Origin: Lingula anatina
Lineage: Eukaryota; Brachiopoda; Lingulata; Lingulida; Lingulidae
DNA length: 64,000 nt
Direction: 5' to 3'
NCBI RefSeq assembly: GCF_001039355.2
Contig: NW_019773847.1
Span: 460,721 to 524,720, forward strand
The notes under the pieces were generated by a model that was given only the letters and a program-made list of their open reading frames with translations, ran no database searches and had not been told where the DNA came from. Each line of letters begins with the position of its first letter. Position 1 is the first letter of the stretch. A program made the translations under genes and the position numbers. This document shows, in pieces, positions 1 through 10,843 of this stretch.

Positions 1-367
1 GGTTGGGGTCAGGACCCACTTGACCCCCCCTCCCACCTCTAAATCCGCCACTGATCTACATGTGTACATGAACCTAGGTAGATAAAAATGACAAATACAA
101 ATACAAATACAATTATACATGTACAAGAACATGCTATTAACTAATTATATAATATGACTACTCCTTAATTAATAAACATGTTTTACTTAAACCGTAGTTA
201 CAACTACTGCTACTCAATATTGCCGGCAGCCGATTTTTGATAAGCAGGGTAAATATCAACCCCAAGGAGTTCCAGCTCCTTGCTAACTCACTGTCATAAG
301 GTGAGCCTCGTTATGGTCCTCTTGCCCTAATCGCACTTTTTACGTTTAGGCCACCGGTATTTCTAAC
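1..367. other. 5' flank, no coding exon seen
   Basis: This stretch lies before the first coding exon of the gamma-glutamyltransferase-like gene. The first 55 bases are C-rich (runs of T/G then C). They resemble a shorter C-rich patch around 967-1020 in the first intron, so both may be ends of the same interspersed repeat. A short (AATAC)n tract lies near 93-112. The promoter and 5' UTR of the downstream gene probably fall here, but I see no clear TATA box or other decisive signal. Confidence 0.4.
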
Positions 368-3300
368 ATGGAAAAAGACGCTCTCCAGCATGATTCCCGC
401 CGATCCCCAGTGGTCTGCACCCACGGCTGCGTAGTGTGCGCCCAGCCCTTAGCAGGGCAGATCGGCATAGGTATAACTATACTTTTACAATTCGGTTTTT
501 ATGCGATAAGATTCACGTGGACCGTGGTCAATGTCAAAGTAGTTTTAAAAAGTAACTATTTTGTTTATATGCATGTGGAAATAGTAAGATTGAAAATGGA
601 CAATTATTCAATCAAATAAATTATAACTGTAGATGATACTATCGTAAGTTATGATACATTGAATTCTTTATCTCCTAACAATATCATCTCACATCCAGTA
701 GCTCTAAAGGGGGTGGTACACTGTACCTCTCTACTTGTACTTGTTAACCACTTAAGGTTCATAGAGCACCACTGGTTACTTATCTCACCCGGCATATGCT
801 CTCTATAACAGATAAGTAACTGTATAGTATATTAAAATAAACTCCAGTTGTTGACTTTGAAACTCTGGATGCTCTCGAAAGCTTTAAATCCTTAATTATT
901 GTTATTTTTTTGCAAAATTGCTTAGTGGAATTATACATTTAACATTTTTTGTTCTATCCTGGATTCCCCACCCCCCTCCCTATTTTAGGCCTCTAGTAGG
1001 TTAAAAATCCTAGATCTGCTCCTGAAGACAGCTGTCTTTGATGTTGCAGACGTCCTAAAGGCTGGGGGAAATGCAGCAGATGCAGCCGTAGCAGTGGCTG
1101 CAGCAATGAATGTGACGCAACCAACTTCTACAGGGATTGGAGGAGATGCATTTTGTCTGTATTATGATGCACAGACTAAAAAAGTTCTTGGATTGAATGG
1201 AAGGTATTGATACTAACTTGTCACTTTGAAGGTTACACTATATGCTATAATTAATGAATGGTGGATTTTGTTTTAAGCTTACCTATCATGATGAAATTAA
1301 TTGTGATTGAAAGCTTTCTGTAATTCTTTTTTAATTACGTGTAGTATCGGTGATCAATACATGATTGTACAAGTTATTGCATTTTAAACATTTTAGTTTT
1401 GGTATATATTGAATGTATTCAAGCTTCTGTATATAAGTATTGCCTATTCCTGTAGAGAAAATTTGATACAAATTCATATTCTTACAAATACAATTATTTC
1501 TTATATTTTAGTGGTCGATCTCCGAGCACTTTAACTGCAGAACATATTCAACAAGAAGGTTTTAATGAAGACAATCCCATCCCTGTAAACCATGGACATA
1601 GTGTCACAGTGCCTGGTGCTGCTGCAGCCTGGGTGGACACTGTGGAAAGATTTGGGAGTAAAAAAGTAGGTCATTACCCTTATAATACACTTTATATCTT
1701 CAGGAGAGTTCTTCTTCTTCTCCATTTACTTTTATGATGGCTGGCATCTTGAGCACCAACAAAGATTTTCCACTTCTCTGTCATGAGCTAGGAGTTGAAT
1801 GGTTCCCCTGCTTTCTCCCAGTTGTTTCAGCTCTGCCTCCACAGTCCTATGAGTATGACAGATTTAGTTCAGAGACATTGCATGCACTGTACCGTAACCT
1901 TGGTTTGAGGATTTAACAAGAAGAAGGAAAAAGTATGTGCTATATGTTTAGCAGAAAAGTATATCTACATCTATTCCTTTTCACTTTCAGCTTTCCATGG
2001 AGCAAATTCTTACCCCTGCCATTGACATGGCAGAAAATGGATTTCCAGTGAGCCAGGTAGCTGCTGTCATGTGGGATGCAGGTATTCTTAGATTTAATGT
2101 TTTCTGCTAATCCCTAGTTTCCCTCTAATTACTGACAACTTAATTATGTCAACTGGTACAAGATGTATGTGACGAGGGATAAACTGAATTTAATTTCTAT
2201 ACAATCTTTTACACTAAAATTTTTACATATTCTGTATTCTGTGCATGCCAGGATACATTCTCCATTACCATTGTAATAGGTTCACATCATACTCTGAAAG
2301 TCAGGGTAATGTGACAAATCAGAGTATTAAAAGACAAGGAGTTATTTTAGACATATTTGCCAAATATGAATGCAGTTTGTAGCATAGACATGTCCTTTTA
2401 TTTATTATTTAGCTGCACTTGATAAATGCATCTTTGATGGCAAAATTATTGTACATTGTTTATAACATCTTATGAATTCATCATTTATAGGTTCTCACCT
2501 GTTCCGTGTGGGTAAAAACACTGATGGGAAAGATTTTCTAATCAATGGACGTGCACCCAAGTGGGGAGAAATCATGAAGTTGCCAGCACTTGCCAAAACT
2601 TTCAAGGCATGTCCAGTAAAATTTCACAACAAAGGTCAAAAAAAAAAAAAAAAATTGAGCAAAACCAACTGGCAGAAAGTGTACTTTAAATGTTTTTCAT
2701 TTTTAATGTGTATTATAGTTTCATTATGGATACTGTATATGTATGATGTATGGAAAACAGTATTTGAACTTCACAATGGCAACCGTTTGGGAGGATAGGA
2801 AGGAAGTCTCAAAGTTCAAATACTATTTTCTTTTGGCATACTTTCCATGAAAATTTGGTATGATTTCATTGAGTACTACTATTTATATAGATCTAGGCTC
2901 TGTCTAGAACAAAGTACGAAATTTGAGTCAGTGATATTGATATTCATGTCATGATGTTGGGGGGAGGGGTTATGAATTCAAAAGACTACATAGCACCTTT
3001 TAATTCCAACATACCATATCTTCCACAGTATATTTCACATTGAAGGACAAGGGGATAAAACATTAGTTAAAGGGACCATTCCTATAATCCTATCGTTCTA
3101 GCTGGATCAATCTAACTCCTCAGGAGATTCTTGCTAAATTGCATTTAATATAACCAGCTTTAATGTCTGGCACGCCCCCTCACAACTTCTTGGATAAAGT
3201 TGGGGAAAACTTTGTGGTCCACCATATTGTTCATGTTGCTTTGCGAGGGGGGTATGCCAGACAATTAAGCTGAATAAAGCTTAAAGTTAAAACTGAACTG

Positions 3301-6224
3301 AATTACTGTGGATAGGTTTGAGAAAATAGAACTGAAAGTGAGAGATGTATTTTTATCCAAGCCATACATAGCAGTTTTTACAGGAAATTGTTTGTCGAAC
3401 TTANTTCAGCAGGGCAAACGGAGACGCGATTTAATTACTGTACCCGGCAGGGAGGACGTGTGGGGAGGCGGAGAGACTATTAAAAGATTAGGCGGTTTGC
3501 TTTCATGTACGTCCGCCATTTTTAGGTCACCGGCTTTGTAAAGCCTGGCTCAATTCGTTGAGAATCCGCTCTTAGGCTGAACTATCTTCCTCTTTCCTTA
3601 AATATTATTTGATTTATTTAGGAGCTTGTTGCTAAGGGAAAAGAAGGATTCTACAAGGGCAGAATAGCTGAAGCCATTGTAGATGTTGTTCAGAAATTTG
3701 GAGGTCTTATGTCTTTGGAAGATCTGGCTAGTCATGAGACAACATTTGATGAACCCATATATGTAGACTATAAGGGAGTGAGAGCCTGGCAAATGCCTCC
3801 CAATGGACAAGGAATTACTGCACTGATGGCACTAAACATTTTGGAAGAGTTTGACTTAAAAAGTAAGCCGTAAGCAGATAGCTTAGTTTTGTTTGTTATT
3901 GTTCTTGTTGAAACATTAGCTACGTATTTGTAAAAGCAGCTCACACGTTTGTCAATAGTTCTCTCTCTCCCGCTTTACGTCTCTCTCTCTCTCTCTCTCT
4001 TAAACGCACACAAAACAGACATGCATGTACAAACAGTTTCTTTTTCCTAAGGTAGCGGTTATAAGACAAGAATTAAAAATTTCTGACAAAGCCATTGCAT
4101 CCAGCTTCCTAATGTTGACTGTCATCTCTCTTTTCTCTTGCTTTCTGATAACACTTTCCATTTCTTTAGGCATGGGTCATAACACAGCACCATACTTACA
4201 CACACTGATTGAGGCACTGCGTCTTTCTTTTGCTGACAGCTTAAGCTACAATGCAGATCCCAGTTGTGTCCATGTGCCAGTTAAGGGGATGTTAGCCAAA
4301 GACTATGCTGCCAAAAGAAGAAATCTTATGTGCAAGGATAAGTAAGAAAAGCTTTTTGACTTCATTTGTTATGTTCCACTTGTAAGTATAAAACATTTTC
4401 TATATAAATAAGTATATAAATACACTTTCAGGGTGATGCCAGAGTGCCTCAGAGGGTCTCCTGAGATGTGCAGTGACACAGTGTACTTCTCAGTGGTTGA
4501 CAGCCAAGGCAATGCTTGCTCTTTCATCAACAGTAATTATCAAGGCTTTGGCACAGGACTAGTTCCAGAAGGCTGTGGTTTCACATTGCATGTAAGTTTA
4601 TGTATGATGCATATTTGTATGCCCTATCCTCATAGAAATAAATATATATAGATTGATAAATATAATCTTAAAAAATACAAGTGAAATTGGTCATCCCCTC
4701 AACATTCTGCAGACTCCTGCAGTTCTATTTATTTCAATCACCAGGTACATTTCTATGTTTATTCGATAACTATAGACTTTTCCTTGACCACATTTGACTA
4801 TTTCATTGTCATGTAAAGTATGAGTGGAATAATTATGACTGGAAAATGCACATACATTTTAAATGGTTTAAGTACTTCCCAGAACTTAAGTGCATTAAAA
4901 AAGGACTGTAATTGCTCATTACAAAATTTGCCTAAATGGAATTATTTTATTTCCTATTTGGTTTAAGTAGTATCATGATACATTCATAGAAAGGATTAAT
5001 TCTAAATTCTAAAATGCAAATAATGTTCATCCAAGAATGTTGATATTTACTTGTTAAACTGAAAATGAAAAATGTTTAAAAAATGACATATTGGTGTTAA
5101 GTGAAAGGTCTGTGTATTTAATTAAGACCAAAATCCACTTCTTTATGCCCAATATTCAGAACAGAGGACTAAACTTTTCCTATGAGCCCTCTCACCCCAA
5201 TGTGATTGGTCCTAGCAAGAGACCTTACCACACCATTATCCCTGCTATTGTTACCTCTCCAGATACAGGTAAGAATTGGATTTACCAGTTGATTTTTCAG
5301 TAGTCACTACAAAAGTTAAATTTGCCCATTTATTTTAATGTATCTATGTAGGATTCATGGTAGTTAAAGTAAATGGTAGGAGTTGATCCATGAATGTTTG
5401 ATTTTGTCTCAATATTTAACAGGCTTCATGTTTTGTGGGCTATGCATAGCACATGGTTGGGCTCATGCAGTAACAGTTCTTATTTTCTTCTAGAACTTCC
5501 ATTGCCTATATCTTACAACTACATTTCCCAGTAAGTCTTTTATGTGAGTCTCTGATATATTTCAGGTGAGCTTTTGATGAACTATGGAGTAATGGGCAGA
5601 TTTATGCAGCCACAGGGTCAGGTCCAGGTACTCCTTAACATGCTGGAGTTTGGTATGAATCCCCAGGAAGCACTGAACAAACCCAGGTTCTGCATAGATC
5701 CTTTGACAAAAGGGTAAGGCACCATTCTTTATTCTCCTTATTACCCACAATGTACCAGTCTTTGTTGTACTGTCAAAATGCCGTAATATTATTTCTTATA
5801 TGTTAATTTTTGTACTTTTTCTTGATATGTGTATAAATTGCTTAAAAGCCGTTTTGGAGAGCAACCAATATTGATAAAACTACAATTACGTTTTCTTCAT
5901 GGTTACACATATATTCCATACATTTGCTTAGCACTGGCATATTTTGTTAACCATGTCATCAATTTATCTTTTATTTATAGTGCTGTGAGTCCAGTTTCAT
6001 TTGAAGATGGTGTTCCAGATCCTGTGCTTCAGCAGCTTAAGGCTATGGGGCACGAAATTAAAGGTCCTGTCTATGGCTATGACCGTTTTCTCTTTGGTCG
6101 AGGTCATGTGATCACCAGAGGAGCTTGGTGGGCAGATGACAAGTCAGGTGACATAGCAGACGACAGCAGCGTTTTGTGGGCAGGGACTGATCCAAGGGCA
6201 GATGGAATCCCAATAGGGTTTTAA
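368..6224 (+). CDS. Bacterial-type gamma-glutamyltransferase (YwrD-like glutathione hydrolase proenzyme), 11 exons
   Basis: Exons: 368-470, 1050-1203, 1512-1665, 1991-2081, 2491-2606, 3622-3862, 4170-4341, 4432-4591, 5160-5268, 5566-5713, 5981-6224. They join in phase to 563 residues, close to the length of bacterial YwrD. Family members are Ntn hydrolases that cleave themselves and use the new N-terminal threonine to attack gamma-glutamyl compounds such as glutathione. Visible support: the N-terminal block with AGGNAADAA (about residues 38-46); DTVYFSVVD in exon 8, whose Thr (about 360) is the expected cleavage and catalytic residue; then [17 protein letters not shown], a YHTIIPA block and [18 protein letters not shown]. 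No signal peptide or membrane anchor is seen, unlike secreted animal GGTs, so a cytosolic enzyme is inferred. The first ATG in exon 1 was taken as start. The exon 5 donor is GC or a weak GT nine bases on. A lone N lies in intron 5. Confidence 0.85.
3155..3272. repeat. Foldback (inverted-repeat) element in intron 5 of the GGT-like gene
   Basis: Left arm 3155-3181 and right arm 3245-3272 are near-perfect reverse complements. Both contain the core GTCTGGCA next to a run of C (or G). They enclose a spacer of about 60 bases. This is the form of a very small non-autonomous DNA transposon or hairpin repeat. No target-site duplication is clear, so the family is not assigned. Confidence 0.55.
3404..3404. 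other. Single ambiguous base N (probable contig join)
   Basis: One of only three N characters in the window. The other two (33809, 61613) sit exactly at junctions between overlapping copies, so this one is probably also a scaffold join. It lies in intron 5 of the GGT-like gene and cuts off the left half of a MITE-like repeat that resumes at 3405. Confidence 0.6.
3405..3571. mobile_element. Truncated MITE, relative of the element at 51872-52169
   Basis: The stretch from about 3425 to 3535 aligns by eye with the right half of the MITE at 51872-52169: a GATTTAATT(A/G)CTGT motif, then GTG(G)GGAGGCGG, then TTGCTTTCA, then GCCAT. It ends in a region starting near 3550 that occupies the position of the other element's right terminal inverted repeat, and it is followed by TTA at 3572-3574. 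The left half is missing at the N at 3404. It contains no coding sequence. Confidence 0.6.
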
Positions 6225-7168
6225 TGAAAATTCATTTTAGGATTAGAAGCCGTTAGAGACAATAAATTTTAATGCTTTAATTTGATATTTATAAATTTTG
6301 TAATTTTAACTGCCACTTTATTATTCATACTTATATTTAGTAGGCAAGTACTAATTCTTTTACATTTTTTAATGACAATGCAAATAATTTTTACATCTGA
6401 ATGTGATAAAACATTTTTGTGATCTTTTATTTTAAATCCACAAAGTATCATTTTTTGAATTAGCTTAATGTCATTACACCCAATACATTTGTAAATGATA
6501 ATTTATTACCTGGTTACCAAATTGGTATATCTTAGATTTCCCCTTCATGAAATCAATGAAATAGGGGCCATTTTCAAACTTAAGCTGGCATTAAAGAAAA
6601 AAATCTGGTAGTGATGGTAAAAAATGGTACGACTTATACAATTTGCAAATGACATCACCCTGGTTTATCAATCATTTCATATAAGGTACTGCATATATCA
6701 GTTTTCAGTAATTTTTATTCAGATTTTACAAAGCAAATGGTCTCTTGTAAATGTTTCCTTGAATTTCATGCAAGTTTTTCATGAGTTTAAGAGACATTTT
6801 AATAGTATTTTCTTATTCCCCTGTAAGCACGATTTCAAACATCAAGAAGCATTTTTAATTTTTCTACATAATCCTTCATGGTATATTTAAACGTGCTACC
6901 CAGTTAGGGCATATTTAAAGATTGCTGAAGAGGGATCATTGTAATGGACAATTTTGCAGCATTTAAATATATCCAGACCTCAAAGTTTGTATCTCATTTA
7001 GATCCCTTAACAGATATGTCTGGAGTTAAGAGAAGTACAAAAAATAAATAATAGGAAAAATCAAATACATACAAACATGTACAAGCTTGTAGTTTTTTCA
7101 TTTCTTCAAACCATCTATTTCTCCTGGTGTGACTATGACATTTTAAAGTCCATATTGAAAAACACTAA
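6225..7168. other. Convergent 3' UTR/intergenic region between GGT-like gene and WARS1
   Basis: AT-rich sequence between two genes that end towards each other. It holds the polyadenylation signal of the GGT-like gene (6261-6266). On the minus strand, candidate AATAAA signals for WARS1 appear as TTTATT on the plus strand at 6714-6719 and 6502-6507. No additional gene is supported. Confidence 0.5.
6261..6266 (+). terminator. Polyadenylation signal AATAAA of the GGT-like gene
   Basis: A canonical AATAAA lies 37 bases after the stop codon at 6222-6224, followed by T-rich sequence. This fits a very short 3' UTR. The motif is common in AT-rich DNA, so the placement rests on position. Confidence 0.55.
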
Positions 7169-9402
7169 TTAATAGTCAAACTTCAACTTTCTTAATGTCA
7201 TGAATTCTTTAATCTGTTCATCTGTGATTTTCTGTCGTCTCTCTTTATGAGCCCTGACAAGAGGCTGCAACAATTCTATCAATTCTTTCTTCAAGTATCC
7301 AGTCAACAGTTCTCCGCTGGTATAGTCCTAGAATGTAAGAGATAAGTTAACACAACTTTAAAAACTCCCAGAAATCAAGTGAACTGAACCTGATTAAACT
7401 GACAGATGTAAATTCACATTTCATTCAAAAAATACTTCAGAATCTGTCAAAATCCTTAAAGGTATAAATGTGGACAGCTTCTGTATTATATAAAAAACTT
7501 AAAAAGTACTGCAACTAGACTAGGCAAGTGGTTAAAGAGGTAATAGTGTTTTCATAATCAGTTTCAAGAACTGTGCATCATGCACTACAACAGTAGTGTG
7601 CTCCAAACAGTAATAACATTTAATACATAAAAAGCAGCTTTTAAAAAGAAACATCTATGGGAACAACAAATTAATAAATAAAACAACCCTACTGTATGTT
7701 ACCTGTCTTATTTTTGTCAAGTCTTTCATCATCTTCCAAGAAGAACCTGAGGTACTGGTAGGATATATCCACATCACAGTCTCCTCCATTGGCTTTGTGC
7801 TCCTCTATTGTGGCCCCACCACCTGAGAAAGCATATTTGTTGATCTGGAATGCACAATACATAATGAAAAACAAAATCATAATAGAAACAGAACTTGTCA
7901 TGTTCATGTTTCAACATAGAAATAAGAAGAGATGTATAATCATTTTGTGTACAATTGATATGAAACAAATACCAATCTGTCTGAACCAAAACTGTGAATA
8001 AAATTTCAAATTTGTAATTGGGAAGATGTTTAAATAATCTCCAGAGGCAGAAAATCAATGTTTTAATCCATGAATCAGAGCCAATAACTTATTTAAGCTT
8101 CTTATTTAACAGGGGCTCATTTCTAAATAAAAATTACACCTAGCAACATCTCATATGAACTGGTGTAAGTTTCTGACTAGCTCTTAAACTCACTTTGGTC
8201 TTAATTTGCTTGTCAGTGTCCGTAAGAAATATTGATGAATTTGGATCGCTAGCACTCATTTTTGTCTGAGCCCCTTGTAAAGCTGGAAAGAAGGAAGAAT
8301 GCAGCAGAGCTGGTTTGGGGAGTCCTAGTCTTGGTGCCACATCTCGGGTCATTCTGAAGTAAGGATCCTACAGAGAAATAGACTAAAGAACTACATTTTT
8401 ATACAATATAAAAGTCACAGGCAGAAAGTTCACATTGTGTGTTTCCTACTGAATTTTTTAGACCTTTTTCCATTAATTTATTTGATTTATAACAAATATT
8501 AAATCAACAGTTTTATTTCTTTGCCAGAATGAAATAAATCGAGTATCAATATTAGAAAATATTTTGATCACAATAAATAGGTTTTAATTTCACTTACCTG
8601 GTCTATAGCACATGGAATCAAACAGTGAACATCTTTTTTCCCATTAAATATGAATGGAAATGATGAACTGAATGATGGTGCTGCTTGAATGGCTGGGAAA
8701 CTAATTTTGCCAATGATAGTACTGTCATCAAAACCAAATATTCCTTTCACTTGATTGAATGTCACACACCTCTGTATCCTTACCATGTTTTGGTAAAAAG
8801 CTGGGCACTGACTGGAATAACAAATAATTACACATGATTCAAATGCACCTCATTATCAAACCTTGAAATCAAACATCTGATATACGATTCACCTCACAGC
8901 CACATGCATTTTTTTTGGGCCTGACATCTTCATAGGTAAAAATAAAACCCAAGTTTCCAAATTCATGTTATTTTCCTAAACTAAAGGAAAAATGTCATAA
9001 AATCTTGGTTTGCAAAAAAGAAAAAAAAAAATTACCCGATAAAGTCCAGATCACTAAATATGAAAGTCTTTGTCACATCAAAACCACAAGCAATGATATC
9101 CTTCACATTTTCATAAGCAAGTCTTTGAGCTTCTTCTAGTTTCATATCTTTCCAGAAGAATTTTTCATCATCTGTGAGCTGTATGACCAGAGGCACATCA
9201 AAAACTTCCTGTAACCACCTAAAAACATAAAACATTGTAGTTTTATGAGGCACGTTATTTGTTTTTTATCATTGGCACGATTTGTCTCTAATTATCATTT
9301 TTTAAAATCAAAAATTAAGTATTCATAAAAGAGAATGAATACGTGTATCTAGATAAGATGGCATTTAAAATATCTAAGTTAACATTAGAAACATAACAGC
9401 TG

Positions 9403-9445
<43 letters not shown>

Positions 9446-10454
9446 ATGAGCGAGAGATAGAGAAAGATAAAGAGAGAATTTACTTTGTAAAAATGAATGG
9501 AATAAGATGCCCTAAATGCATAGCCTCTGATGATGGACCTCTACCAGTATACAGGAAGAATGGCTTTCCCTGCTCATATAGATTTAGCACCTGGTGGACA
9601 TCCCTGTAAGCATGAATGAATGAACTCATTACCGAGTAATAACAGCCATCATAATGGTTAAACAACTGATGAAAATGTAACTGTTACACAGAAAAACATA
9701 CTAGTTGCAACATGCTTGTAACTCAAGGTTTGGCAAATGTTATCAATTGATAATTGTCATAATGCCACTATTCTAATTATCCTAAAACTGTGGCTTAAAA
9801 TTTCCTTATCAGATTCTGATTGAGAAATGGAAATCCCTAAAGAGGATCACTCTTTATTTCCTGCTGCAGATATTAACCTTAATTAGCATGAAATTCATTC
9901 GCTAGCTTTCCTATTGACGATTCTGATATACATTGGCTGTGCTAGCTTACAGTGTAGATATCAAAATTGTTAATAGAAGTGTTAATGTATGAATTCTGTG
10001 CTTATACTAACCTGTGGGAGAAAAATATGCCTCTCTTCAGAAAATGATGTGCTGGCTTTCCTGTGATCTTCTCAAATCTTTCAATCAGGACATCATCAAT
10101 CTTTGAGCTACCAAACTTCTCTGGATATGAAGAATACATTAAAGATTTGTTATAAACCACAACCAAACCATACTGATTGTAAGAAACGCTGCAAAAACAA
10201 AAATGATTAAATAGGCATTAAAGCTTTAGCAACTCCGTATCCACAGTGAATCTGTTTAACAATTTTAAGTAGTAGGGAATTCGAATTAACATACTTATCA
10301 ATTTATCGTAATCTATCCCTTTGGCAGAAGAACTGGTTACGTTCCATGGATCAACAAAATCCTCTGACTCCTCTACTTTAACGTCCAAAGTTCCATCGCC
10401 AACCGATAAATTTGCCATGCCGTTTGCAGCTTTTTCTCTATCACTATCAGCCAT
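7169..10454 (-). CDS. WARS1: Tryptophanyl-tRNA synthetase, cytoplasmic, 8 exons, with a 1-base frameshift
   Basis: Exons in gene order: 10295-10454, 10012-10120, 9484-9603, 9036-9218, 8598-8811, 8194-8367, 7703-7844, 7169-7327. With one base removed the product is 419 residues. This class Ic enzyme charges tRNA-Trp. Signatures: [13 protein letters not shown] (the HIGH-type ATP site), CGFD...FSDLDF, a [15 protein letters not shown] block, and [10 protein letters not shown] (the KMSKS-type loop). The N-terminus goes directly into ESEDFVDPW, so the WHEP domain of the full-length human enzyme is absent and the protein resembles human mini-TrpRS. Exon 7 carries T5 at 7711-7715 where T4 would encode DKIRQ joined to [10 protein letters not shown]. 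As given, the frame shifts and stops early, losing the C-terminal 52 residues. Head-to-head neighbour is WDR25. Confidence 0.95.
9406..9444. repeat. (TG)n microsatellite in a WARS1 intron
   Basis: Uninterrupted TG dinucleotide tract about 40 bases long, in the intron next to the exon carrying the HLGH motif. Confidence 0.95.
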
Positions 10455-10843
10455 TGATCTACCACACGTTCAGTAGGTCTTATAATATATTCAAGTGCTT
10501 TGGATTTCTTCTTCTCCAGAAAATTGTATCTTCAGCATCAATCAAAAGATCAAATAGTCAATATCAAGTTGAGCAAGTTATCTATGAAGTGTTTGGCAGT
10601 TCTCATTCAATGTTTATAACACATTTATAGCAAATCTGTTCGAGTGTTGAACCACACTTTCGTCAGCAGGAAGTGACACATGAACTTACCGGAAGCGGAA
10701 GCAGCACGTGGAGAGACGGCTCATGTAAACAACAGCAACTAGTCAGACTGCAAAATGTCTTCGCTGTATCTTATCGGACAGAGCTATAGGGCTATTAAGA
10801 CATCAGCGGAAAATACAAAATTTTTACCTGTTTGATTGCAAAT
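10455..10843. promoter_or_regulatory. Candidate bidirectional promoter of WARS1 and WDR25
   Basis: The start codons of WARS1 (minus strand, 10454) and WDR25 (plus strand, 10844) are 389 bases apart and diverge. Within this gap are three ETS-like GGAAG cores close together: CAGGAAGTGAC at 10667-10677 and the double site CCGGAAGCGGAAG at 10689-10701. An E-box CACGTG follows at 10705-10710. No TATA box is evident. ETS/GABP-type sites are common in bidirectional housekeeping promoters; binding here is inference. Confidence 0.65.

Noticed and set aside
10412-10630. Plus-strand open frame in the WARS1 first exon and promoter
   Set aside because: It is antisense to the conserved WARS1 N-terminus and shows no similarity of its own.
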